A stretch of DNA of 64,000 bases, from contig NC_089319.1 in the NCBI RefSeq assembly GCF_036669915.1, positions 5,320,826-5,384,825 of the forward strand, read 5' to 3'. Below the pieces are notes generated by a model. That model worked only from the letters and a program-made list of their open reading frames with translations, had not been told where the DNA came from and made no database searches. The stretch comes from Pocillopora verrucosa. Lineage: Eukaryota > Cnidaria > Anthozoa > Scleractinia > Pocilloporidae. Of the stretch, positions 15,507 to 28,665 are shown piece after piece (positions within the stretch are counted from its first letter, which is position 1; each line of letters starts with the position of its first letter). Made by a program: the position numbers and the translations under genes.

Positions 15507-17221
15507 GAGTACCATAGACAGAAGTATTGTAGTCTTAATAGACATTTTAAAGGTTCATTAGTTTATGAAGAGCCTAGCTGCTTTACATGTTTTCACAATC
15601 TTTGAATATTTCACCTTTAACATGTTTTTCTGAAGGTAAAAGTGACTAAAGAGTTTACCAACCATGTGCACATTTTAACCCACTGGAAAATGCTGGGATA
15701 GGCCGAGTGTGTCATAACAAATGGAGAATGTTATGATACTATTATCCTGGGGTAGATCCAGAAAATTTAAGACCCAGAAATTATTTGCAAAGGTACATCA
15801 TTGTTCCTTACCCAAGAAACAAAATTTTCCTTGCCAAGATTACACAATATCATCAATTACTGTTTTACTTTGAAAATAATGTTCCCCAAATGAAAAGTCC
15901 AAAAGATCTGGTATAAGAAAATATCGTGAAAATATCTCAATTTGTGGTTTTAATATCCAATGTGATGTGTAATTTTTTTCAGAATCCTCACCACATCCCC
16001 TGCACCTTTTCTTTTCGAAATATCCTGTCAAATATACATTGTTAATTATCTATTAGTTATAAAACAAATACAGATGAAAATGGATCAACATGATGCTGGT
16101 TGGTTTTGTCATTTCAGACTGCATGTACCAAATCATGGAACTATAAGTAAATAAAAATTTGCAAAATTTTACAAAACTGTAGCAATTGAGAATGAGGTCC
16201 CGCTCATCCTCATTATTTGGTGGATTCAACACTGAACAAGGAGTTATGGGGTAAATATAAAAAATTAAAGGGATCTGTGTTACCCTGACCTAGATGAGAA
16301 ATCAGCCAGATTGACTCGAGTAGTAATCACATCAACAAAACACTTTCACAAATATATTTATTACCAAGACAAACTCTATTTATTGGGCCTTATAGAGCTT
16401 TATGCATTTGAATGAAATTAGCTACTTGCAATATATTTACAATGTAGTGCATTTGGTTTCAAATGTTTCTTTAAAAATTGTAGAAAATATGTTACCCATT
16501 ATGGGTTGTTAAGTATTTGCTTAATTAAGGGCTATGGGCTGAAAAAAAGAATTAATAGTGCCTTAGCATGTTAACATGCTCCCCATAAAATTACAGGAAC
16601 GGTTCTCTGTTGTACATATGTTACACAGGTGTCTTCCCTAAGGGAAATTTCTTGCTTCTTAACTTATCTGCAGATAAATCTAAATGAATAAATTAAAAGA
16701 GGTTCCTTAACCCTTTTCATCCAAACATCAGCATGCATATTCTCCATACTGTTTTCAAAACAAGGTGCTGACAAGGAGAATTTGTCTAACAAACAAGAGC
16801 TTCTTTAGTAGGTGATCAGTTCCTTTATTCTCCTGACCTTCATTTTTGATTCTGAGCTGATAAGGTAAGGAGAAATTAGATCCCAGTCACTCTTAGGGGT
16901 TAAAAGGTTAAAGTGAAAAAATTCGAAATGTTAGCCTATCACTTGTCTGCAATTTTCTTGGCCTTAAGATTAGGACTTTAGTGGGAAGGTGAATTGAAAC
17001 TAATTATTATTCATATTAATGGAGATGACTTGCTTGTTTTTGTACAAATTATTTAGACCTTTAATAAAAACCATCCGGGAAGCTTTGTATTCATACAGGA
17101 TGTCAGATTTCTGTTGTGTAGCCCCAAGAAGTAGGAGGGTGGAGTGCAGTTTTGATACTGATGTTTAATTCAACAGCTCCTTGGGGGTATCATGGAATTT
17201 AGGAAACAGAACAAGTTTGTG
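15507..17221. other. Intergenic and 3' region of the USP gene
   Basis: No coding sequence recognised. A dispersed repeat of the type CCCTTTNANCCNNNNAGAGT lies at about 16710-16910. A minus-strand AATAAA at 16357-16362 could be a poly(A) signal of the USP gene if its 3' untranslated region is about 860 bases. Confidence 0.4.
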
Positions 17222-20200
17222 TTACACACATGATTCTGTTAGCATGCTTTCTTTGCTGTTCCATTTGTTAGATTTGTTCTTCTCTTGAGCCTGTGGAAGG
17301 GAACTGCATGATTCATTTGCAGAATGACCTGAAATAAAGAGAAAAGAATTTCACATGTAACATTCTTCTGAAATCTAGTTTCACCATCAACTTGACTTAA
17401 CCCATAAAACCCCAGAATTAAAACATATCACTTATAAGTTATGAGAATCAAGAAATACAATTTATGTCAATAATGAGGGTTTTCAGAATAATGTCAAATT
17501 TTTTGCAAATGACAGACAAGAAAGGTGAAGTAGGTCAAAGTGAGAATTTCTAATCAGATAATGGGATTTGAAAACCTGAGTCCACTAAACTGTTCTCAGA
17601 TCCACAGGATACTGATCATTTGATGAGGGCATGGCTAAATGGTGCCAGGGTGTCCTTCACCCTCCCTTCCTTAGGAAGAGAATGTTTTTTGAATAACATT
17701 CAAATCTTAAAGTAAACCCCCCACCTCTCAACCTTTGTGAGATGATTTTAATATTCTTGTTGAAGTCAATACAATTCTTAAACTTCAGGTTTGCATAAAT
17801 AAGCAAATTCCAGGAAAGTTCACAGATTCCACTTGCCAGTGTTTCCATGAATACTGGTACACAAACAGGAGCCATGGTAGAAGCCCTTCATGTAAGGAAT
17901 TTATAACAAAGAGCCCCCCCTTTTGAAAAAGTTCATTCTACAACTTTGTGGAGTGTAGCCAAACGAAATATGTCTTGCCTTCAGAAACTGCTGTATCTCA
18001 TTGTTCAGGCAGAACTTATTTGCAAGAAAAAAAGGTTCTAATTTTCAAGATGGAACTTTTGCAATTTGTCTGAATCTATTTCAATTAATTTCCTATTGCT
18101 TTTCAAGTTTGAATGAAAAGGATTCATGTAAATTACAGTACAAAGTTGAAAATGTTAAATGACCAGATCTTACAGGAAAACTCAGACATTAGAAGCCATG
18201 AGACACAGTTCAAATCTTTATTGTCTAAGAAACATTTAAAAAATTGTACGCTGAAAAAGAACAACAACACTCCTCTCACACAGAGTTAAAAGGTAGAAAT
18301 ATACTTGAAAGGACCATTGCATGAATCAATTATCTTCCTTTATGCACTCTAGACTGAAAAGCAGTCCAGTCAAATTATGTTCTCTGAGGAATGTGATGAA
18401 TAAGAGTGAACTGTCAAGATACTGGAGATTAATGAATGTTGTTATTATTGTTAATTCATTATCTATATCAGAGGAAAGACTGGTGGTAGTTACCAGGTGT
18501 ATTCTCAAAAACATATGACACATCCATAACCCAAAAATAATTTGATGACATACTACAATATACAAAAAAAAAAAAGAAAGGATTCCTACCAGTTGTAGAG
18601 TCCTCTTTAATTGAAAGCTCATCACGAGAGCTGAACACAGATTCATATGAAAACTGTGGCATTCTCCAAACCCAGTGCTCGGAACCTGATGAACTTTCAG
18701 ATGCTGAAGAAGATCCCACATTACGCCGAGTATAAAACAAAAGGTATGCTGCCTTTGTGACAATCTGGTGCTTACTAATCTTCTCTACACGCATATCGTC
18801 AAACAGGTACCAGGTAAAATCGACAGGATTTTTGCAGTATGCTGTGTAGTGCCCTCCTGTCATTCCTCCTGTGTGGTTACACACAGCATACAAGTCATAA
18901 AGGTTTTCATCAGAGCCACTGACTGAACTAGCACGCTTACGTCCCCATGTGCCCCACCCTAATGAGTGGCTTTCAGGTGACGACCGTTTGGTGCGAGGTT
19001 CAACATGCTCAGTCACATCTAAGCCTGTTGGAGGAAAGTCCACCAGTGTGTGGAGTTTGGTTCTACCAGCAGAAGTCTAGGAAAACATAATATTTAAATA
19101 TTTTAAGAAAGATCATAAATTTTATGCTTACTCATAGTACAAAATTACCACAATTTTGGATGCAGTTTGAAGGTCTTGTTTTTGGATGAGGAATTGGATG
19201 AAGACTGACCATATCTTTATTTTACCCTTTACACCCAAACATCAGTATGCATATTCTCCATACTGTTCTCTATACATTTCCTGAAGTGCTGTGGTTTGCA
19301 GGTGATAATTATGCAAAAATAAGATGCTAGTCACTCTCTGGGATCAAAGGGTTGAAAGATAAACTGTGGAGTCTTTCTTATCACTGAAAGTTTCTTCCTC
19401 TTAAGATAAAACCCTCCAACTAGATGAGGCACTTACACTACTGTGCACTAAAGGCTGTTAATTTAAATCAGGGGGTTACATAACCCTCTCTCTGCCTTAT
19501 CTGCTCTACATTTCTTGTAAGTTTAGCTTAAATTAAACATCATCCTTGATGTGATATTTTTTCTTCTACTGTGTGCAACTACTTTTCTCCCTAAAAATTT
19601 AATGCTTTTGTGGAGCAAAATTCCTTTCATGTCAATCTTTGAAGTAAAAACATTTAAATGCTTTTCAGATATAAATAACGCTGAAGAGAAAATCTGCCCC
19701 TTGATATTTTGGATGAATTGCAAGAGTACATTAACAAGTAAATTATTTAAAATGTTACGTAAAAATGAGGGGAAACTTTCATCCTCTCAGCAAAAAAGCA
19801 ATAGGGAATTTGAAGCAAAGATCTCAGTGTAGTTTTTAGAAGGACCTCAAATAAAATTTCTCTACCTGAATACAAGATAAAATTGAACTTACCTGTCTGA
19901 ATCTCTTCAGGTGAACCACAAGCACCTCAGGAAGGCTCCACAGACTTAGTCGCTTCACAGTTCCTTGCTGAAGTTTCTTGCACCGAGGACAAAGCCAGGC
20001 ATCTTCAGTACCAAGCTAAAGAAATGAAACAAAAAATACTGATATAAACACTGAGTGTATGTGGACACATAAGCCCAACAAGGTTGCAGATGTTAGTTTA
20101 TTAAAAGCTGTTGGATGGATAGTATGCTATCAATAATATCTACACGGAAACTATAGTCAATTGTGTTTGAAGAAAGGTATTCTGTATGCAAATCTTCAAG

Positions 20201-21714
20201 TTAATCAATTTTAACTTTCCTTCCTTCCTAGGGGTCAAAGAAAGTTATCAAGACAACACACAATCTCATAAAATGCAACAATTATGTTTTGACGTTGTGA
20301 CTCAGTAACAATCAAAATCATGCAAACCTTTTCATCTTTGGTGTAAAGCCTAAAGCAGTCCTCCAGATCAACATTATGTGAGCTGTTGTGTAATGACTCC
20401 ACTTCACGTACACTGCGGTGCTCCTCTGGGCGTTCTTGTAAAACACTTGATTTGACAAAGCTATCAAAGGAAAGGCACAAAGACTACCATGAACAACTGA
20501 GTTATGCTTACAAGAAATGATAACATAACATTCTCGACAATATCACACCTGAATCAAACAGTAAGGTCATGAGAATATAGGAAATGATCACAACTAAAAA
20601 AAGCTCTTGATTTTCAAACAAACTCTCCTTTATGGCACTGTGAGAAATATGTGGCAAACAGTAAGGAGAATTTTCATTCTAATGTTAAGGTGTAATGGGT
20701 TAAGTTTAGGGAGTAGGGATCAAGCAGAGCAGAGGGCTTTACTTCCACTGCTGTGGTCCATGTTTATATCAAGGCCTGGTATAACATTTGGGAAGAGTCT
20801 ACTGCTGGTTCTTTATTTTACTCTAAGCATTTTTCTCTAAGTTCTCCCATTTTTCCCTCTGTAAAAAAAAAGCAACACTTCAAATTCCAAATTCTCATAG
20901 CTAAAATTATAGAGAGTGCAGGGAAACAATATTTAGATCATGGAAGTGACAAAGCTTTACTCAATTTATCTCATTAATTTGATTTTCTGTTACCTCACTC
21001 TTGTTTCTTGGTCCCATTCAGCCATCACCTTGATATGCTTAGGTCCACTTCCTGATCCACATGACAAGAGTGCTCTGTAAGATGTTAGAACAATTCAAAA
21101 TTGTACATGCAAACTAAGAGACACAACTGCTTTTTTTTCATTAGAGGAGGAGTATACTCCCAAAACAATCCACCATTAAAAAAGATTATCTAAAATTATG
21201 ACAATGTCCATGCTTTGAGATTCCACAAAGTGACTCAAGCTATCTAAAACTGTCATCAAATTGATCACAGAAATTGCAATCTTGGTTTCTTAAAATGTGA
21301 CAAGAGATGATAAGTGATACATACTTCTCATTAGAGCTCACATTTCAACTGTCAACTGTTTTTCAAAATCAAAACAGGTGTAAGACCCACCTGTCAACAG
21401 TTGCCTGATATAAGGGATGATCCACTTCAGGAGAAAGTGCACCTTTGCCTGGCAAACCATTGATCACTCTCAGTCTGAACACCAAGCCTTGCTTCTTGAT
21501 CTGATGAAATGTTTAATCATGTAATTAAGGTTGACACATACAATCAAAAGTTGTTACTCCAGGATCTTTTCCTATTCAATTCTTACCTGTGATGACATGT
21601 CGTCCATTAAAATCCTTGACATGGCTTTCAAGATTGCTGCTTGAAGATTTTCATAACTTAGCTCCCTGAGAACTCTTACAATAAAGGGAAGACCAAACCT
21701 GCAACAGTAAGAAT

Positions 21715-21745
<31 letters not shown>

Positions 21746-24700
21746 ACTACATCAGTGGGAGTATAAAACAAGGTAATTAAATATCATCACTGAGTAAAGA
21801 GTTTCAAAGCTGATGTTTTGAGTGTTAGCCCTTCATCAGAGCGAATCATTCCAGCATTAACCCCTTACTCTGACACAAGGCTAATGCTCAAAACATCAGC
21901 TTGACAACTCTTTACAGTGGCCAATTTACATTATTTACTCAGTTGATAACACTTAGTCACCCTGCAACAGTATGATATTGATAACAATGATATGATCAGA
22001 TTTCAAGAGCAGCACACATTTTAAGGATAGAAAGGATTTTGACACGAAGAAGTATACTTGACATTTAAAAATTTAACAGAAGAGAAATTTTGGCCGTTGT
22101 GGTGAACATTAACACCTTACACCCAACAAACAACTTTAAGATTGAAGGGGTCATCATGGTTAGGACAAAAGACTCCAAAAACAGCTTTGTTATAAAAAAA
22201 CACAACCCTTCTAGTCAGGAACATGCTTCACCAACACAGGCTCCACCAACACAGTTACCTTTTACTTGATGTGGTTTTTGCAGGACCCTGGCAGTTTGCC
22301 AGGAGGATCAGAATAGTATCTGAAATCGGTCCCTTATTATCTGACATGACAGGTGCCTCTCCATCTTCTGTTTCCATCTCAGGAAAAAGTCCACTGGGAG
22401 CCTCAAAAGCATAAATATTGTCTCCTTCATGAACAATGCTCAAAGACTGCTTATCATGAAACGTTCTGTGAAATCCATCATGGTAAAGTTCTGTGAGAAT
22501 CAAAGATTGTTCGCTGATGCCTGTCATGTCTGACACAACATTCCGCAGATCAGCAATTGTTCCATTTATGGGTACGCTGACACCGATGCGCAAAGGAACC
22601 CTTGATGAGTTAACGAATACTGTGGTGACAATGATGGGACGGCTTTCCCTTTGAGGGATGGGTAAAGAAAGACATAGAAATGGATCAAAAGTAGTGGACT
22701 GTTGATGACATTTGGGACATTTGAGAGATGAGCGATACTGAGCTTGGAATAAATCCAGGACAAAACTATCATTGCAGCGAGTGTGATTAGCAAGTGCCTC
22801 CAGGGCAATGGTGTCATCAGATCTTCCTGAACTTTCCTGAAATTAAGATGATAACTTGATAAACTTAAGACCAAAACAAAAAAAGTTTGATCTATCGATT
22901 AATTTCAGGATTATGCATAAACATGACCCCAATAACTGTATTTCTTGTTTACAGTGGGATAAAATCAGTAAAAGGGTGGCTAAATAACCAGGAATGCTGC
23001 AAATAATTCAAGACATCTGTTTAGATAACTTTAACCTCCATTTGACAAAAGATACTCACATATCTATCAATAGATATAATTGATTAGATAGAGCACAAAA
23101 ATTTCTGAATAGCAACTTTCTGCTTTGAAGAATGGCTGATGTGAAAGAGCATGTATATGAGTAAGACAAGGAGGTCTCAATCCTTTCAATATTTCAGTGT
23201 ATTACCAGCTCGTATTTTAATCACAATGTTAAGGTTATGAATTATTGGGTTGATATATTTTAACTAACATCAATCTAGAATCAGTGGTGCATGAAAAGGC
23301 ATGCTAAATTTACCCCACTTAAGGGCAAACCCATGGATCTCGTTAAAGCTTTCTTTATAATGTTAATTTCTGGTAATTTTGAACAATGCTCTTTTTATTT
23401 AATCTTCTAGAAATATCTTTTGTTTGATGGCAAAATGTTCTCTCTGTAAAGAATAGAAGCACTGGCCACAGCTGGGCTAATCTGAATAAACTTCATGCAA
23501 AAGTAGTAAGATTCCTTTGTGAAGTTTTTGCAAAAAAGAAAAAAAATTTGACATCAAAGACGACATGAACCTTTTGTCACTTCATGCTTCAAGATGCTAA
23601 TGATCTTGCTCAGTGTCAGTGATCAACTGATCACGAAGGACCTAATCCTGGTGGAACAATCTATTTAAACAAAGCTTTACACCATCTACATCATGGCGTG
23701 AGAAATAAAAGAGAATTAATCGCAAAAAGTGACTAAAGATATTTTCACAAAAGTTAACACCCACTTTAAATGTTTTCATATTTGAAATTTTTACGTCGCT
23801 GTCGGTTTATCAGATTAAAGGGATAAGCTTTCCATTGCAGACATTTGCACAAACTATATTTTGATTTCGCCGAATTGTTTAAAATCTAGCAAGATAGCTG
23901 GCAAAAATATCTACAAACTTTCCACTTCAAGCTTTCTGACATGTTGGGCAAATAATAAATTGCTAAGCGATCACGACCACTCAGCTTTCTCAATCGTGTA
24001 GAGTATTTATAGTGAACGAAAATGAAATTTCAATCGATCAAGTGCCTTTTCATTTCAGACTTCAATATGATGCAAAGAAATACGGAAAAAGTACCATGAT
24101 TTATCTTTTAGTTAGCTATATTTCTCGCAATGGTCGATTTACGTGTAAACAAGACATCGTAACGTGGCCCTGGTGAACATTGTAGTAGTATTTAAACACA
24201 GAAAAGTATTGCACAGTTTTTTTAAATATTGGTTAAAAGCCAAAACATGGAAGATTTTATCTTGCATAGATCCCCAATCAATGAATTTTACGCAAATTGT
24301 GAAAACAAAGAACCATTTGAAAGAAAAACATGCGATGTTTTGCTTGCCATAGTGAACCTGTTTGACAAAATCAAAATCCACGTACATAATTGCATGAGAC
24401 ATGCGAGTAATTTGATCGACACCGAAGTGTCGTATCGTAAAAATGGACTAACCAATACAAATTTAGAGAGTATTTTTGACTTATCCTCACCTTGTTGGCT
24501 TTATATTTTCGCTTCGTTGCCCGATTCAAATCCTCGTGAACCTTATCTAAAAGCCAAAGCAAAAACTCCTGGGCATCATGTTGTGCGTATCCTCGATACT
24601 GCACGCCATATTTTCCAACGATCGACTTGAAATCGCTGCTGATCTGCGAATTATACTGACTCGACCACAAACTCTTGAGTAAAAGTGCCAGTTTCTCCGT

Positions 24701-25246
24701 TACTTCACCGCGAGTTCCGAATTTCTTAGTTTGTCCTTTGCGGAGCTTCAAATCTTCCTTATACTGGTCCATAACAAAATATTCAGCTAATAAATCGGTG
24801 TGAGCGAGACACTGAATGATTGAGTTCATAAAACAAGTGTTACCATGATTCTTCAGTCCAGACATACTGAGGACCTCCATTGATTTACTTCTCCGAATTT
24901 TCGACGCAGCTTCTTCATCGACGTCAAAATTCTTCTTCTTGTACGATGCACTCTCGTCTATCTTACCGATCGAAGAGGTCGAGTATGCAGAGTTCGAAGG
25001 AAATTGTACAGCAGACATTCGGATCATCAGTTTGTGAACCATGTTCGAAACAGACTTCATCGATGGCTTTCTGACTAACTTCCTTCCTCCGACAGAATCT
25101 CTGGACCCAAACCTAAAACTCTTCTTCTTCGTAAGATGTCTAGAACTCTTGGACCTCTCCAAATTCGCCTCCTCCCCCTCGCTTGCTTCACGTACGCCGT
25201 GACCTCCATGAAGTTCTCCAAGACTCGCTGAACGATTGTGGAACAT
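17222..25246 (-). CDS. Ubiquitin-specific protease, USP31/USP43 type
   Basis: A cysteine protease that removes ubiquitin from proteins. Nine coding exons keep one frame: 25246-24491, 22836-22259, 21698-21587, 21500-21391, 21074-20994, 20460-20328, 20015-19893, 19076-18590 and 17328-17222, giving 828 residues. The N-terminus is Ser/Arg/Lys-rich. The Cys box is [13 protein letters not shown] with catalytic Cys138, followed by [22 protein letters not shown]. Zinc-binding CPKC (292-295) and CPRC (599-602) follow. The His box is GGHYTAYC with His707, then FDD at about 723-725. The insert around [16 protein letters not shown] and the final box are closest to vertebrate USP43 and USP31. The tail is shorter than in those proteins. 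The first ATG is at 25246; an upstream acceptor-like tttttatttcag suggests a non-coding first exon. Reading through the exon 8 donor gives an alternative end at 18468. Confidence 0.93.
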
Positions 25247-25419
25247 CTCTACGTCAGCTCCACACGGATGAAAGAAGAGAGCACAATTTCTTGACTGAAA
25301 TAAAAAACCTGCTATCGCTGACAACGCCAAACAATTGTCATATTCTTGCGTAAAAAATCGGAAACTTCTTCAAACTCTTTCCGCTTCGTATCTCTAACAT
25401 GTCATCGGTCAGGTACGGC

Positions 25420-25456
25420 AGAAAACAAATATAGAGCATGCGTAGACTGACGTCAC
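25420..25456 (-). promoter_or_regulatory. CRE and NRF-1-like sites upstream of the USP gene
   Basis: A perfect CRE, TGACGTCA, lies at 25448-25455, about 200 bases upstream of the USP start codon. The sequence gagcatgcgtag just before it resembles half of an NRF-1 site. Position and orientation fit a promoter of the minus-strand gene. The transcription start itself is not visible. Confidence 0.45.
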
Positions 25457-28400
25457 TAGGACGTAGCGTTCGTAACTACGAAGAGTAACTGTAAGGAAAT
25501 ATTAATTTTGTTGCTTGTAATAGGTATGTGAACGAAAATTTCAAAAATTCGTAATAAAATATACAGTACAATCTTGAAACGTAAGTGGGATACTCTACTG
25601 GAAAATTAAATTTTAAGTTGGATGACACTGTTCACGTGAATTTGAAGGGGTGTGTACTTGGTTGTACTACGTAATCGTACGAAAGTAAACAACACGACAA
25701 TCGTGCCAAATCAGTTCTTTCGTTTTCTTGTTTTCTTTTTATTATTACTTTTTTTAATGCCGCAGTGATCTTCTCATATATTCATTTGAGAGTCCAGTTT
25801 CAGCTAGCTTGTTACGCTTGAACACTGGTCCTCAAAAGCTACGTTATTCAGTTATGATGAAATACTCAATCACTGGAAATTTTAGAGATTTGAGTACGTC
25901 TGAAGAGGGCGAAACCAGCCGCAGACTTCCACACTGGGATGGTGGCCTGCATGCAAACGTTTCCTATGGAAAGGAACTGGGAGACATTTGTACCCAGGCC
26001 AAACTGGAGCGCTAAAGCAACAAGTTTTACTCTCTAAGTTTAGGATAGAAGTATGGACACGAATTCGTCACGATATATTTTGGGCCTCATCAACATTGAG
26101 TAATAACTAATGGAACTCTCTTTCATTATTCTAATCAACTGAAAAACTCAAACCAAGACTGAAGCACAAATTAGTTTCGGATAAAGATTCGATTATTTTC
26201 AAAAACTAATATCGTTAACGCCAGTCTTAAATTAGGCGTAACATGTTACAACTTGATAAAGCAAATAAAACTGTTAAATCCTAATCTTAAAGCATACTGT
26301 TGCCTGAGTAAAATAGAAAACAGTTTCCATTAAATCAATATTGAATGCTGATACTTGATATATATAAACCTGAAAAAACACACCTCACTACAGTAAAAAG
26401 CTTATGCTGTCAACAAAGTTGCTTCCAATCTTCTAAAGAGAAGGTAGGAACCCTCACTCTCTCCAAAATTTTTCATGGACGAAAAATAGGGGATTCTGTT
26501 CACAGGGTTGAAAAACTCGTGTAATAAATCCTGTTCTATCAGTGATAGGATGGAATTCACTCTATGTGTTATGTATGGATATCAACAACTCAGGCTGATA
26601 AGTTTCTGAGATACCTTTGCTTCTAAACTTTAAGTTAAAAAAACTGATAGTTAGTCAATTAAGGTAATAATTCTACAATATGTGAAAACCAGTGAATTAT
26701 TGGCCCTTAACCTTAATTTAGGACTGATAGTACTTTTTTTTCCTGCCTATTGATTTTGTTTTTTCACATAACAACTAGATGTTGTTCACCAGTATTCTGT
26801 AATATTTAGTAGATTGGGACCTCTTTCATTTTGTTTTTGTGAGCTTAAGTTTACAAATTTCAGCCTGTAGGATTTTTAAACATAATTTGCTATGCATGAG
26901 CTTCCACTATACACAGTTTTTCGAATCAGACCAGCTATTCTGCACCCATTCCTTTACTAACCAGGTTATGGGGCTTAATCAAGTCAATCAGCTACTTATG
27001 GAGATATTTCCACTTTCACAAAGCGATAAACACTTACTGACAAATGTTTCTACACACCAGTTTAACTTTTCTCTATTTGCAACATGAAGAATCATGTACA
27101 ACTTCAGGTCACAGCTCATTCTTTCTTTAAAAATTATATAAAATTATCAGTAAGACCCAGCTCTACTTCTTTATATGTATTTCCAATTTTTTCAATGGAA
27201 ATTGACAAATCTTATCACAAGAATGTCTCTTTTGTATAACATATTTCTGAACAAAGCTCGCAAAGCAAGTGTACCATCGGAAAATTACTTCAAATATTAC
27301 TAACATGTAATAGATACTTTTTGTGTTATAAAACTTTGACAAGATAGAAATGTAAAGTCAAGTTAAAACAATATATCTGGCAGCTAATGCCTTCCACTTC
27401 ACTTTGACCTTTGGCTAATAAAACACCCCTTTAAATCAAATACCAGTTAGAGTTACTTCAAACAGAAGATATTAATCTTTTGGGGTACCTGTGGTACCTT
27501 ATTTAGTTGGGTAGAGTATCATATATATGGGGTATCTACCATAACAAATGCCTGTTGGTGGGTATGGCTTTAAGTGCCACAATGAACAAAGATTAAGTGT
27601 TTCCAACAGTAAGGTTTTGGAAATAATCATATCAACCTCGTGGAAAAAAACATCATATTGTTAATTATTAACAGGTGATCTCATGAATGCTCCAAAACAG
27701 TGGTATTACTGAAACTCAACTACCATTTGAATGTTAATAAAGGGTTGAACCTGAGATCAAACTACCTAATGATGATGGAGGTATCTAAAATTTCAGGAAT
27801 ATAACTCATTTCATGAAAACAGTCATGACATGAGTGGCAGTTTTAAGAAAAATTACTCCTTACAATATGTTAAATAAACAAAGTATAATGAAATATAAAA
27901 TAGTGTGTGATACAAGTTTGATACCTGAAATTTTATGCCAAAATTTCTTTTATAACATAGCCAGTATATTTGTGTAATCAAATTCAATTGCGCAAGCGTG
28001 CTTCATATTCCTATTGTGCACGCTCATGACATCAGCAAACAAATCCCTCAAGAAAAAAAATTTTCCATCAGGTTGAAAATGTTATGAAACAATTGGTTCA
28101 TATATCAGCTGTGCGTTTATCGAGATATGAAGCACGCGGGAAGTTTGGAGAGCACTCAAGAAGCTAGAGTTGCTCTCGGCTACGCCTCTAGCAACTCTTA
28201 CGCATCTTTCATGCTCTCCAAACTTCCCGTGTGCTTCATATCTCGATGAACACTCGCTGACATATGAACCAATTGTTAAGTAGAAGTCAAAGATTGCCTC
28301 TGGAGGAAATAACTTAATAAGATGCAAAAATTCAGAAGAGAGTTCAATGATTTGTTAAAGCATTGAAAATAAATATCTAAAACAAAGGGATTCCTTAAAT

Positions 28401-28665
28401 ATCAGAAAGTTTAAATTGCATTTAAGTTCTACCTTCATAGTGTAGAACCTTAAAATGACCTGTTTTAAACAGCCTTTAGTTCTAATAATAAAAGTAAAAC
28501 AATAACAAATATATAAATAAAAACAGAAAACATACTCTTTAGTTTATGTAATTAAGTCAACCCTGCAAATAAATTATTTTTACATACTGATGACTTCAAA
28601 ATAAGAACAACTGCTTGAGTTATCCTGATCTCTTTACACAAAATAACAAGTTAATTATTAGAGTA
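25457..28665. other. Intergenic region between USP and MXRA7-like genes
   Basis: No gene recognised. A plus-strand frame of 68 codons (25809-26015) has some protein-like text but no relatives I know. A fold-back element lies at 28088-28277. The rest is AT-rich. Confidence 0.5.
28088..28277. mobile_element. Fold-back element (MITE-like), 190 bp
   Basis: The two halves are near-perfect inverted copies. The outer ends read aacaattggttcatat and atatgaaccaattgtt. The inner arms pair cgagatatgaagcacgcggg and aagtttggagagca with their complements. A short centre contains a second small inverted repeat (agagttgct with agcaactct). There is no coding capacity. The transcript of either strand would fold into a long hairpin. 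Confidence 0.8.

Noticed and set aside
25247..25330. Extra 28 residues at the start of the USP protein
   Set aside because: The frame there opens with TTG and contains an acceptor-like tttttatttcag, so it looks like intron and 5' untranslated sequence.
25809..26015. 68-codon plus-strand frame
   Set aside because: Some protein-like text but no relatives recognised and no neighbouring exons. It is not called as a gene.
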